Assembly (NCBI GenBank): GCA_019096065.1 | Contig: JAGUCH010000002.1 | Span: 15,512,501 to 15,576,500 of the forward strand | Origin: Paracyclopina nana | Taxonomy: Eukaryota > Arthropoda > Copepoda > Cyclopoida > Cyclopettidae | Direction: 5' to 3' | DNA length: 64,000 bases | In this document: one piece after another, positions 1 to 11,749 of the stretch | Layout of the letters: every line of letters starts with the position of its first letter | Position numbering within the stretch: the stretch's first letter is position 1 | Position numbers and translations under genes: made by a program | The notes under the pieces: model-generated | The model's database searches: none | The model's input: the letters and a program-made list of their open reading frames with translations, nothing else | What the model was told of the DNA's origin: nothing

Positions 1-2952
1 TTAGTGGTGACGATCAAAAGCCTAGGCCAACAAAAGGAGTACGAATTGTAGGGCTTTTCGAGAAATCCCCAACAAGTGCCGTTCCATTATTGCATGCATA
101 TTCTTTCGATAGGTTTTTGAGGAAACAGTTCAAGAAAGCTGACAAGAACGGCAATGGCGCTCTCAACCTGAAAGAATGCCACGACCTCATTGAGCAGCTC
201 AACATCAAAATGTCCCTGGATGAGCTGAGAGGTCTGTTCAAAGCTGCCAACTTCATCAAAGCCAAAGGCAACGAAGAGGAGGCCTTGGACGAGGCCGAAT
301 TCGTCACATTCTACTACAGCCTCTTGAAACGGCCAGAATTGGACGAGGTGTTCATTAGGTATGCCACAAAAGAGGGGCCGCGCATGTCACCAGAGGATCT
401 GCTCAAGTTCCTCACTGTGGAGCAACAAATGGAAATGACCACTGAGGAGGTGGAGAAAATGATCGATGCATTCGAGCCCACGGCTGACAAGAGCACGTTG
501 AGCAACGAAGGCTTCACCCACTTTATGATGTTCTCTGACTGGCAAGAAATCACAGATCCGGCCAAACGGCTCGTGTATCAGGATATGAACCAGCCTCTCT
601 CCCATTATTGGATAGCAGCCTCGCACAACACGTACAACCAATTAGCATAGTTTCGAATCAGCGATATATGAGCTTTTTTCAAGGTACTTAATGGGTAATC
701 AGGTAACTGGCGAAAGCAGCGTGGATGCTTACATCAAGGCTCTCAAAGAAGGCTGCAGATGCGTTGAGTGTAATAAATTCCAAAGCTTGGTCACAAGCTG
801 TTTTTTCACTAATTAGTTTGATTGCAGTGGATTGCTGGGATGGATCCGACGGCGAGCCCATCATTTACCACGGATGGACTCTGACGTCCAAGTAATTTGC
901 ATGTTTTTATAGCTTCATTACTTGCATTACAATCAACTCTTTGTAGGATCTCGTTCGAGGAAGTAATGAGAGATGCCATTAAGCCTTATGCTTTCCACTC
1001 AAGCGATTATCCCTTGATTTTATCGATTGAAAACCACTGCAGCATTGAGCAGCAAGATAAAATGGCTGATCACATGAAGGCAATCCTTGGCGATTCGCTC
1101 TTCACTGATCCGACAGACGACGAAAAGTTGGCTTAATATAATTGCTCTTTTGAGCTCGCATTCGTAACATGCTTTTTGATTGCAGGAACGAATTGCCATC
1201 TCCTGAAGCTTTGAAGCACAAAATTCTTGTGAAGGGCAAAAAGTTGCCCCCTGGCCAGAGCCAAGGAGATGACATCGATGAGGATGACAACGATGACGAC
1301 GATGTCGAAGACCTTGACGAAAAGCGGAAAGAAAAGGCCAAGGTAAAAAATTGAAATCTTTTCAAAAGCGATACTTTCATTTCCTCAATTCTTGAAGGGA
1401 AAAGAGCAGAAGAAAACTGAGGTAAAAACACAGATTTCAGTTTTTGTCCTTGTTTTGCACTCGTTTTCAACTTTGGGACTAACTTTTTCACGTTTGCCAT
1501 GCTTACAAATGTATTGTGCATGATAATTTAAAAGGCACACTTACCTTTTCAGAAATTATCACAAAAACTCTCCGATTGTGTTAACTATGTGGAGGCAGTT
1601 CACTTCCATGGATTTGACGATCAAGCCAAGTACTATCACATGTCCTCCTTTGGTGAGACGAAGGCGTTCAAGTTCCTCGAAAGCGCTGAAAGTGCAAAGC
1701 AACTTGTTCGTTACAATAGCAGGCAAATATCCCGAATTTATCCTGGAGCCAAACGCCAAGACTCTTCCAACTTGAAAGTAATTCCGCCTTGGAATGCAGG
1801 CTGCCAAATAGGTAACTTTTACATTTGTCAAATTTTTTTATGGTTAAATACCCTTTTGTTGCTCAAAGGTTATTAATGACCTACTTACTACTGTACTTAC
1901 GGGTATTTAGTAACCATGTTAGGTAACTAACGAATAACCTGACAAATGCCAAAACACTGATTTCTTTTCCATTACTCTAATGTCATCCCACTTTTTTTAT
2001 GGCTTCAGTCGCCCTCAACTACCAAACTGAGGATAAGCAAAACTTTATCAATCGGGCCAGGTTTGCTGATAACGGAGCGTGTGGATATGTGTTGAAGCCA
2101 GACTTTCTCAGAGACGCGAGCATTAGGTGTGTGTACTGCGTACGATGATATGCGGATGAAAGCTAATTAGTATAATTAAAGGTACTCGCCAATCAGCCCT
2201 TGTGAACTAAATTCTAAAAGCTATCCTGCATGGAAAATTGATGTCACTATCGTGAGTGGGCAGCACATTCCAAAAGCAGACGGCCAATTGGAAGGGGAAG
2301 TTATCGACCCGTATGTCAAGGTAATTTGGTAGCTTCAGTTGAGATCAGCATGTTTTTCAGATAAAAAAGCACTGAAATCATGAAAGGATCGAAGCAATTT
2401 TCGAGTTTGACATTTGAAACCATATGGCAAAGCTAAACGACAATTATGACTCAATATCGACTATTTTTAAAAACGACTCGACCTTTGGTTTCATTAATAA
2501 GCCCAAATATGAAAATGTAACCCTCCTATAAATTGTATCATAGGTTAGACTCAGGGGCCATATTGACGACGAGAGGGAAGAGGCAAAAGAGGGCGAAGAG
2601 AGAGCCAAAAAGAACCGAGGCAAAACCAGACATGTGGCCAACAATGGCTTTAACCCAGTGTGGAAGGAGAAGTTTCACTTTGAGTCCAAGGTGCCACAGT
2701 TGGCTTTCTTGGAATTCAGAGTTAAGGATCATTCTAAGAGCGGGGCAGATAAGGACCTGGGCGCGTTTTGCAGCCCGCTAAAATGCATCCAAAACGGTAA
2801 AAAGCAAATACGTTACCTCGAATCGCTAATACAGACGAAAGCCAATTACAGGATACAGAAGGGTACCGTTGAAGCGATACAGTGGCAAGGACTTGACTCC
2901 AGCCTCGCTTCTAGTGCATATTCATCTGGTCAAGCCAAAGCCCGAAGTTTGA
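1..2952 (+). CDS. Phospholipase C delta-type (5' partial)
   Basis: Phosphoinositide-specific phospholipase C, which cleaves PIP2 to IP3 and diacylglycerol at the inner plasma membrane. Exons: <3-631, 684-769, 828-891, 947-1126, 1186-1342, 1398-1421, 1553-1811, 2009-2126, 2182-2320, 2544-2796, 2852-2952; the frame is open to the window edge, so the PH domain and start lie upstream. Visible in order: EF-hand region ([12 protein letters not shown]), X domain with [28 protein letters not shown] and LSIENHC, which hold the catalytic His, Asn, Glu, Asp and second His of the family, an acidic X-Y linker, Y domain ([28 protein letters not shown]) and a C-terminal C2 domain. About 669 residues are present. 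No SH2/SH3, RA or long C-terminal coiled coil is seen, which argues for delta rather than gamma, epsilon or beta. Exon 1398-1421 is a 24-nt microexon in the linker. Confidence 0.93.
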
Positions 2953-4443
2953 GCATCACTATTTCTTGTCAGCTGACAAAATTACTGAGATTAAAGTCAA
3001 CTGGTTGATCCGTTCTCCGTCCATCAAATATTGACCCTGTGTTTATTTGCATCTTGTTCACGTGTGGCGATACAAGCAGCGATTAGTTTCACAACAGCTT
3101 TGATTTTGCTACTGACCGATAACTTTTTCGGTGAATTTGATCCGGTGTCTGTTGCCATGAGGCCGACACATGATGCCTGAAAATTGTTGCACGTCAAGTC
3201 CGGGCCATTTCTCGCATTGGGACAGCAGAATGTGACGTCATGAAATGACCTTGGACGTTTGCGTAGCCCATAAAGAGATCCGTCTACGCGCTGCTCTCTT
3301 CTCTTTTGGTTTAGCGCACATTTGGTACCGCCTTACGTCACCTGAATTCTGAGAATCGAGGCCTTGCCGTCAGTTTGAGCCGTGTTAACTTCTGGAGCTA
3401 CTCATTCATGTCCATCAGAAGTTCTTTGCCCTAGACATCTAGGAGAAGCACAAAATTCAAGCCATGTAAGTTTCCTTTGTTGTTGTTGTTGTTTACGGTT
3501 CGAGTTGACACCCTTTCATTTCGCGACTTTATTGACTGTCCACATTTGGCCTAAAAATACTGCGTATTTTTGTCAACTCCACATGGCAACATTCGAGCGT
3601 GGCCTTATCATTTCACTTGTTGCCTGTATTCAAGGCTAAAAGCTTTGACAGGTGTGCTCAGGTGCTTCCTTCATTGGTTAGTTTTTTTTCACTTACTCAA
3701 AAAATGAATTTAGAAGCTGCATGTGTTGTTGTTTGATCAAGATGCGGAAAAATCCGTGACAGCATTGATAACGTGATGACAAAGGTTAAAGCTCCTATAA
3801 AATTATATCGGCTAATTTCCCCACGAGTCGTAGGGCTTCACCTCCACGATCTAATTTTAGTACATCATCAACCTGTTGAGCTTCGCATAAATATATGATT
3901 AACCATCTGATTTGAAGACAAATGCATTTACGACATGATTGAACATTCTCTCTGCGGCTTTGCAAAGTACTATCACATCTCGAGATTGAATTTGAAATTG
4001 AGGAAATTTGGTTTATTTTTCAAAGGCGCGCGTTGCGACCTTTGCCTTCAACGTGAATTTCAAGCCCTCCGAAAAAATCTTACATATAGATAGAGAGGGA
4101 GAGCTAGAAAGCAATTTCAGGCTCGGCTAGCCTCACGGAATCCCACTCCCCGACAATTGCTCAATGTCAGGCGGGTTGATCAATCAGATTTTCGTCTATT
4201 TGATGTTTGACCGAATTGGCACATGTTCGTTTAACAAACGCGTCCTCGAGTGCATCTAGCCAAGGGAAGAGGGCAAATAAAGCAACTGAAAAATTACTGC
4301 AAGCGAAGCAGCGTTACGAGAGCGGCCTCATGCAAGTCACGCCAGCAGCTTTTTATCGTTGATCAGGGAAAAGAGAGAGAGATAACGAAGTAGCAGAAAT
4401 CCTAGTTTGAACCTGAGCCCCGAGGCGTCATCATAATATCACC
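2953..4443. promoter_or_regulatory. PLC-STAT intergenic region, probable STAT promoter and 5' UTR
   Basis: No convincing coding exon is seen. The palindrome TGACGTCA (CREB/ATF-type site) lies at 3233-3240. A strong donor, GTAAGT, begins at 3466 in a region that could be a non-coding first exon spliced to the STAT start exon, but no acceptor could be tied to it. Purine-rich GAGAGAGA stretches occur near 4090 and 4370. Promoter role is inferred from position. Confidence 0.35.
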
Positions 4444-7400
4444 ATGAACAATATTGCAGTGAACAGTCCGTACGCGAGAGGCAGCCTCCGAGGCCATACG
4501 AGTCCGTGGCAGATCTACTACCAGCACAACAACCACAAGCCTCAGTATTTCAAGCAGGACAATTTCTATTCGCCTGTCTACGTGAGCAGATACGTGAACA
4601 TGCTGTGGGATCAGACCAAGCAGCTGCCCAAGGAGGTGTTCAAGCAGGTGGAGGACATGTACTCCGAGTCGGGGTTCCACATGGAGGTGCGCCTGCACCT
4701 GGCCTCCTTTGTCGAGTCCAAGTTCATGCAGGAGGCCCAAGTGGATGACAGCACCGCCTCCAACCTCGCCAGCCAGCTCCTGAGCCAACTAGATGCCAAA
4801 ATTGAGGCTACTCCAAACGATCCAGACAAGTTTCTCATGAAAGCAAAGCTGCGAGAGATGTCGGATAATTTGAAGGTAAGCTCGTCTTCGCCTCGTTTTT
4901 TCGGCTTGGAAACAATGTTGCGCTCCGGAAGAATCAGGTTTTGGGTAATATTAGCAGCCGCCACAACATTTGTACACAGGGAAAAAGGAGTGAGCAATTT
5001 TTTGCGGAATTTTTAATGCATTGTTGAAGTCTTCGCTCCACTTCTGAATTGTCCTTAGATTGCTCATTACGCGAATTCCACATTAGCTGTTCAAAGCTGC
5101 TCTTCAGTAAATTACAATTCATGCTACCACCATTTCCTATTTGGACGTGTTTCATCAAAATGGAATTTCACAAGACTTTTACATTCCTATGGGATCAATA
5201 ATTATAATCTAAATTACCCCGATAAGAAGAACATCGAGCATTTTTACGAGATGTTTAATATTCAGGAGATAGAAACGCACTGACTTCAATCCAAAAATTG
5301 CTTCAACTGCAACTAGTTGAGGCTCGAGTCATCAAATATCGCTAGCTCGAATTTACCATTATGCAGTTATATCTTAGCAGTTTCACAGACTAGAAGAAGT
5401 ATATTTCTCCTATATAATCAGGTGAACGTATTTTCAAAATTATTCTAATGGTAAAGAAAGGTTCTTTTCTGCATTTCATTCGCTCCTCTTAAAAAAAGGC
5501 TTTTATGCTATAGCTTTGTATGTACACATTTGGTGAAGAGGCATACATCACAAAAGGGAGTAGATCCTCGGTGAGGCTGTCGAGGACGCGAGACCGTCGA
5601 GCAGCGTAATGAGCATAATTTGAGAGCAATCGCCGTTGTTGCTTTCCCGTTGCCTTTTAGTCACTAGATTGCTGTAGCAGTAATCAAGCCATCATGGAAA
5701 TGAAAGTGGGTGCCGACCTCGCGGCAGGGCCTCACATCCAAACCATAGCTATGAGCTCGTTCTACTCAAGCCTCAAATACACGGGATATTCCACGTTCGT
5801 CGACTACAGCCAATGCGGATACGACGTCAAGCCATTCGCTTTTCATGTAAGCATTTGCAAATCTCTTTCAGCAATTCTATTCCTCCAACCTGGTTGGCCT
5901 CTACACAACAGTGAGATCTTGCCTCGAGAGCGAGAGGCAAATTGTCAGCCAAGTAAGTCAGCAAGTTATATCGCAGGAAGGTAAATATGGGCAGCATGAA
6001 GCTTTCTAATATTTGCCACCATGACTCGAGGCTCTCATTGAATTGAGACTTGTTATTTACGTTAATATGCTTTATGGCAGTAAATAGCCAAGGTTTTTTG
6101 TAACCCCAGCAACTAACTTGCCTGCTCCCGTATCATCATCATCATCAACTCGATTTCTTTTTTGCTCTTAAGTTATGCAGGCGTAAGAGGAGTGAAGAGA
6201 GTAAGTTGGAGAGATCACTCAGCCCAAAAAGGTGCATAACAACTTCATTTCATTTATAGAGAGCATAATTATCCTCTCTCTCTTTCTCTCCTCTTGCTGC
6301 TCGTGTGAACAGCCATCTGCTGTGTTGTTTCGTCTAGGAAACAAGTGAATCACTTGATAAGCCTCCTTGAATCATATTTGTATACTAATCTCGTCTCGGT
6401 AGTATTCTGGAGGCGTCATGGGTGGAGGCTACGGATCAGGCGAGGGCGAAGTGGCCTCTCAAATCCGACAACAAATCGAAGTCCTCAAGGGTAAAGTGGC
6501 TGAGACAGGAGTGGAATTGGACAGGTGTCGGCAGGAACAAGAAGCCTTCAGCGTGGAGTATTACACCTTGCGTGAGAGTCACGTTAAATTCGAAAATATG
6601 GAGCAACAGGTACTTTAATTGATGTCAAAGAGACAGTTTTAAAAAGATTTAATCGCTTTGTTATCCGTCAATTATTTCTCGCCAAAACACCTGTGGTAAA
6701 CATTTTGCTACTACTTTTAACATGGATGGCGAGGCATTATAAAAACGTTCTCCGTTTTAGCTCGGGGCTCAAAATCCCGAAGTCCAGAGGATGAAAAAGC
6801 AGAAAGAGTCCCTGGAGAAAGCCATACGAGCAAAGTACATCAACCTGACAAACCAACGGACTGCTCTGACCACTGCCTTCAAGCAGATCTTTGACATGTA
6901 CAAGGAAGTTCAATCCGTTGTGTTGGACAAGGAACTCATCCAATGGAAGCGAGAACAGCAATTGGCTGGAAATGGTTACAACATGAACGTCGGCCATTTG
7001 GAGGTCATCCAGGAGTGGTGCGAGGGGCTGGCAGAGATCATATGGACGATGAAACAGCAGGTGAAGCAACTGTCGATACTCCGCGAAAAGGTGGGCGACC
7101 TCCAAAACTCAACGAGTGAGCCTGACCTCCTCATGAACATCACCGAGCTGTTGAGTAACCTCGTCACCGGCACTTTCATCATCGAAAAGCAGCCTCCACA
7201 GGTACACTATTTGCTGAAGCCCTAAGTAGCTTTTAAGGCCTTAAATGTCTTGCAAAATATCTGTAAGGGCAGCTTAATTGCCTATAAAGGTCCCCAAAAC
7301 GACGGCTATTTCGAAAGATGCTATTAGGAGAGAAATAATGCGGTTGCCCATGGTAGAAGGAAAATAGGGCTATGGAAACCTTTAAAAAGCTAATAATACC

Positions 7401-9050
7401 TTTTTAATATACATGTTCCGGATAATCGGGAAAATCGATGCTTGCTTTAATGAGATCATTTAGGTGATGAAAACCAACACGAGGTTCACAGCCACGGTAC
7501 GATTGCTTGTGGGGGGCGTGCTAAATGTGCACATGGCAGCCCCCTCAGTCTCTGTATCTATCGTGAGCGAAAACCAAGCCAACCAACTGCTGTCCTCACA
7601 ATCAAGCACACCCAAACGGAAAGAAGACTTCAACTCTGGAGACATTTTGAACGGACAAGGCACCATGGAATATCACAACGCCACGAAGCAAGTCTCGGTG
7701 TCTTTTCGCAACCTCCAGCTAAAAAAGATCAAACGCACAGAAAAGAAAGGCACCGAGTCCGTCATGGACGAGAAGTTTTCGGTGCTCTTCTGGACCGAGT
7801 TCCAGGTGGGCGAGCTCAAATTCCAGCTGTGGACTCTGTCCTTGCCTGTCGTGGTGATTGTACATGGCAACCAGGAGCCGCAAGCGTTAGCTACCGTCAC
7901 GTGGGACAATGCATTTGCTGAATGGGGTCGCAGGTAATTAAGAGTGAAAAAAAATCAACTTCTGATACTTCTTGCACGACTTCTTAAATGCAGGCCCTTC
8001 CATGTCCCCGACAAGGTGACATGGGCCCAAGTGGGCAACGCGTTGAACATGAAGTGGACCAGCGCATGTGGCAGCCCCTTGACCGAAGACAACCTCTACT
8101 ACCTGGCATGCAAGGCGTTTCGCAACAACAACTTGCCCAAGGTGATGGACGAGATCAACAACCTGGTCCTCAGCTGGCCTCTCTTCTGCAAAGAGGCTCT
8201 GCCCGACCGAAACTTCACCTTTTGGGAATGGTTCTATCGCATACTCATCCTCACACAGACCCACATGCAGAAGCTGTGGATGGAAGGCTTCGTGATGGGC
8301 TTCGTGACCAAGCAGGCAGCGGAAAACCTCCTTCTGCTGAAGCCAAGCGGAACGTTTCTCCTCAGATTCTCCGACTCGGAGCTGGGAGGCGTCACGATTG
8401 CCTACGTGCGAAGGCCCGACACGTATCGTAAGGCTAATTTTCTTTTATTGCCTCCTTATTACGAGGCCAGCACTGACAGTGTCTTTTTCTAGTAGAAAAC
8501 CCCAGCGTTTTCATGGTGGCTCCGTTCACCACTCGAAACCTGAGCCAAAGGTCTATGGCTGATGTGATTTTTGACATCGCAGACCTCACAGTCCTCTACC
8601 CGGACATTCCCAAAGAAGCCTTCCGAAAGTTCAGCTCGTCCAGCATGGGCCATGGAAGCTCCACCGCCAACGGCTACGTCAGACACACTCTCGTCACACA
8701 AGTTGAAGGGTAACATTGACACTGTTGAACTTCAGCGTGGGGTACAACTTTTATTCCTCTCTGTAGAGTCGTTGGTCTGGATAGCAACCCAGCTACTCCC
8801 ATGGGAGCATATGACGCTATTCATGGCATGGGAGGCCACCATGAAACTCAGTAAGCTTTCTTTTATGTTCATACCTTAATTCAGGCTTAATTTTTGTGTC
8901 TTTCAAAGAAGCCCAATGAACTACGGAGGGGATGACATGGAGATGGGTGGCCCCGATAACTCTATAGACATCATGGATGGCATTGATGTGCGGCAAATCC
9001 TCGGACTCAACGAAGAGTTTTTGCCTACCAATCCTCAAGGGAACTTTTGA
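4444..9050 (+). CDS. Stat: STAT transcription factor (JAK/STAT pathway)
   Basis: Signal transducer and activator of transcription: phosphorylated by a JAK kinase, dimerises through SH2-phosphotyrosine contacts and binds DNA in the nucleus. Exons 4444-4875, 6403-6609, 6761-7201, 7464-7933, 7994-8427, 8493-8709, 8767-8850, 8909-9050 give 808 residues. Domains: N-terminal interaction domain ([20 protein letters not shown]), coiled coil, DNA-binding domain from about residue 360, linker, SH2 with the phosphotyrosine-binding Arg in [14 protein letters not shown], and the likely activating tyrosine in NGYVRHTL. The family's usual start corresponds to the Met at 4600, so ATG 4444 adds about 52 residues; its context (accATGa) is good and no earlier in-frame ATG was preferred. 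A second first exon lies inside intron 1. An AATAAA signal is at 9239-9244. Confidence 0.96.
5694..5846 (+). CDS. Stat: Alternative first coding exon of STAT
   Basis: Inside STAT intron 1. It starts with an ATG in strong context (gccatcATGg), encodes 51 residues beginning [20 protein letters not shown] and ends at a good donor (CAT|GTAAGC) in phase 0, the same phase as the first donor at 4875, so it can splice to 6403 in frame. The product would lack the N-terminal interaction domain encoded by 4444-4875 but keep coiled coil, DNA-binding and SH2 domains. Drosophila Stat92E is known to make an N-terminally truncated negative regulator from an internal promoter; equivalence here is inference. 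Confidence 0.6.
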
Positions 9051-9376
9051 TCTTGTGTACAAATCCCCTTTCACAAATGAATACTTAACTCCAGGCTCGT
9101 TCGCGACAGAAGAGCTAACAAAAGCAGGTTATGAATTGTGATGATGAAACTCGTTGTGTGACAACTGTAGTAGCTTCGTTTATTATTATTTTATGTTTCA
9201 AGCTTCGACGATATATATAAAGAGAGAGAAGAAAAGTGAATAAATGTCTCTTTTTTAAGCTATGTCAAGCATCAATTATTGTGATAAATGATTATTTCTA
9301 AGATGAGAAGCTTGAGTGCTAGTGATTTATGTACACAAATTAATCAGATAGTCTATAAGTGAAGTTTATGAGCTTT

Positions 9377-11749
9377 CTATAGCAAAAATGGTGCGTGATG
9401 GTATTTGTCTTTTTTCTTGGGCGTGGAATCTGGCAAGTGTTGTGTCAGCTTCTTCAACTGGTTCAACGTCTCCTGGTGCTCGATACTTTTGCGGTCAAGG
9501 TCAGACTTGAGACTGACAATTTTTCGCTCGCGCCTCTCAATTTCCTCGTCTCGTGCCATCAACTTGTCACCCAACTCTTGTACGGTGTTCTGCAGCATCA
9601 AGTGCGAGTCTTTGAGAGAATGGAAGCTGGTGATGAGCGTGGTCATTTCCTCCTTCAATTTGGTGTTCTGGTCGTACAGCCGGTCATTTTCCTCGCACAC
9701 TTTTACATTCTCAGACTCGAGCCTGTGCACTTGATCCTTGAGCTCCACAATTGTGACGGTCTGCTCTTTTTTCACCCTGGTAGTCTCCTCAAATTTGGTC
9801 TTCCACGTGGCCCCTTCAGTTTCGTAGAACTTTTCAATCTCCTTGTTTTTCTCCTCCAAGTCTTTCAACTTTGTTTCCTTGAATGCCTGAGTGGATTTCA
9901 ACTCGTTCACCTCACGTTTGAGCTTGATGAGGTCTGCGGCTGATGTATCTGCCTTGCTCTTCAACTCTTCGTTAGACTTTTGCAGTTTCTCCTGAGTCCG
10001 TTCTAACTTCTCAATCACCACTTCGTATTGCTTCACTTGGTCCTCCAGCTCGAGGCAAATGTTTTTGGTTAAGTCGTAGTTCTTCTTGTACTCGCTGCTC
10101 TTTTCTGTGGCCTTTTCTGCACAGGCCAATTTCTCCTTGAGCCTGTCCAACTCCCTCTCTAGCTCTTTGCTAGTCCTCGACTCCGATTTCACCTCATTGA
10201 GCTCCTTCCTTAAAGTTTCAACTTTAGACTTGAGACTTTCATTCTTCTCCTTGAGGTCTTCCTTTTCACGTTGCTCTTTTTCCACATCCTTTTCCAGCTT
10301 GGCTACCTTCTCGACCAGCTCTTTGGTGTCGCTGTTTTCCTTCACCGTTTTCTTCTTCACGTCGTTGTACATATCCCTGAAGATGGCAATTCGACCCTCG
10401 AGCTCCTTCTCCTTTCTCTCCCCTAGACGCACTTCCACCTTCATCAATCGGTTGTCCTTTTTGAGCTCCTCAATCTCAGCCAAAAGGTCATTGACCTTGG
10501 AATTGGCATATGCCTCGAAAGTCTCCTTGGAGGGGATCTTGGCCTCCAAGGACTCTTGAATTTTCTCCAACTTGAGCAAAGCTTTGGACTTGTCCTTAAG
10601 CTTTGCTTCCAAGATGGTGATTTCCTTCTCGAGATCCAAGTTCTTCTCTTGCATTCGAGAATTTTCGGAGCTCATTTTAACCAATTGAGCATCGCACCGA
10701 GCCAAGTGTTCGTCATACTCCTTTTGAAGTGTGTCAAGCCGGTTGGCAGTCAACTTGGAAGTCAGCCGCAAGTCAGATAATTCTGACTCGAGCTGCCTTT
10801 TTTGCCTGGCGAGCCTTTCCATGTCCTCCCGAACAGACTCGAGTTCAGCCTTGTTGTCACTGATGGCGATGGAAACCCGACGTTTCTTCTTTTCAGAGTC
10901 AGCATCTTTGCTCTTCAATTCGAGCTCCAGCTTGGCAATTTTGTCCTCGAGTTTTTCAACCTGTTCAGCTTTGGCCTCATAGTTGGACACTGTGGCTTCA
11001 AGCTTGCTTTTGCACTCCTTCAGCTTAGCCTTCAGACTTTGCTTCACCGTTTGCAGAGAATCAATTTCGGTGTGAGCCGCCTCTAAATCGGACGCCTTCT
11101 TGCTCAGCTCTAGCTCCATATCTTGGACGACAATGTTGGCATCTTCAAGGTCTTTCCGTAGATTTTGCTGCCTTTTGTCGTCCCGATCGTGCCACTTTTT
11201 CTTAACATCCTCAAGCAAGGCCAACGTGGTTTTTTCATGAGCAGTTCGCTCCTCTCGCTCTAGATTGAGCAGTCTTTCGAGGTTACTCACTGTTTTCTTC
11301 AACTCTGTGCATTCCTCTTCTTTTTGCTCAAGCAATATCTTCTCGATTGGGTTTTCGGATGTAAAGGATGAAGACGACTTCTTAGCTTTACTTGCCTCGT
11401 TCAATTTGGACTTCAGGTCTTCATTTTGACGACGAAGACTGCTCACCATGAGGGCCAAATTGGCGCTTTCGCTCGCCATGTTAGCTAAGTTCATAGAGCT
11501 TCTTCGACTTAATGCTTCAGCCTTCAATTCACTTTCGAGCATTTGCGTGGTTGAAGAGGGGCGTCGCTTCTTCCTCGGCGACTGAGTTATGTTCACAACT
11601 ATGTTGGTTTCGTTTATGTTCTCGTTGGTTGTGTCGGCACTTGATGGCTCGAAGTGCACCACCTTCACCGGACTTTTCTGGAAGAAATGTAGGTAATGAA
11701 AAGTTGGCCGAGGAAGGCTTATGAATATACTCACTCTTCCAGACGACAT
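9377..11749 (-). CDS. Long coiled-coil protein, unidentified
   Basis: A nearly continuous reading frame of 790 codons; a 57-bp in-frame segment (11678-11734) has GTGAGT at one end and TTCTTCCAG at the other and is probably an intron, giving 771 residues starting MSSGR-KSPVKVVHFEPSS. Residues from about 60 to the end are heptad-rich coiled coil dominated by Lys, Glu, Leu and Ser. The short N-terminal region has a basic stretch (SPRKKRRPSS), a plausible nuclear localisation or phosphorylation site. The C terminus is basic (TPKKKDKYHHAPFLL). It resembles cytoskeletal, centrosomal or nuclear scaffold proteins in composition only; I recognise no family domain. It converges with STAT, 326 bp between stop codons. 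Confidence 0.85.
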   Translation of the reverse strand: MSSGRVSIFISLPRPTFHYLHFFQKSPVKVVHFEPSSADTTNENINETNIVVNITQSPRKKRRPSSTTQMLESELKAEALSRRSSMNLANMASESANLALMVSSLRRQNEDLKSKLNEASKAKKSSSSFTSENPIEKILLEQKEEECTELKKTVSNLERLLNLEREERTAHEKTTLALLEDVKKKWHDRDDKRQQNLRKDLEDANIVVQDMELELSKKASDLEAAHTEIDSLQTVKQSLKAKLKECKSKLEATVSNYEAKAEQVEKLEDKIAKLELELKSKDADSEKKKRRVSIAISDNKAELESVREDMERLARQKRQLESELSDLRLTSKLTANRLDTLQKEYDEHLARCDAQLVKMSSENSRMQEKNLDLEKEITILEAKLKDKSKALLKLEKIQESLEAKIPSKETFEAYANSKVNDLLAEIEELKKDNRLMKVEVRLGERKEKELEGRIAIFRDMYNDVKKKTVKENSDTKELVEKVAKLEKDVEKEQREKEDLKEKNESLKSKVETLRKELNEVKSESRTSKELERELDRLKEKLACAEKATEKSSEYKKNYDLTKNICLELEDQVKQYEVVIEKLERTQEKLQKSNEELKSKADTSAADLIKLKREVNELKSTQAFKETKLKDLEEKNKEIEKFYETEGATWKTKFEETTRVKKEQTVTIVELKDQVHRLESENVKVCEENDRLYDQNTKLKEEMTTLITSFHSLKDSHLMLQNTVQELGDKLMARDEEIERRERKIVSLKSDLDRKSIEHQETLNQLKKLTQHLPDSTPKKKDKYHHAPFLL

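Noticed and set aside
9395-11086. Several long plus-strand frames opposite the coiled-coil gene (e.g. 9395-9943, 10086-10559)
   Set aside because: They mirror a repetitive Lys/Glu/Leu codon pattern; their Ser/Phe/Leu-rich translations are typical antisense shadows without splice or start support.
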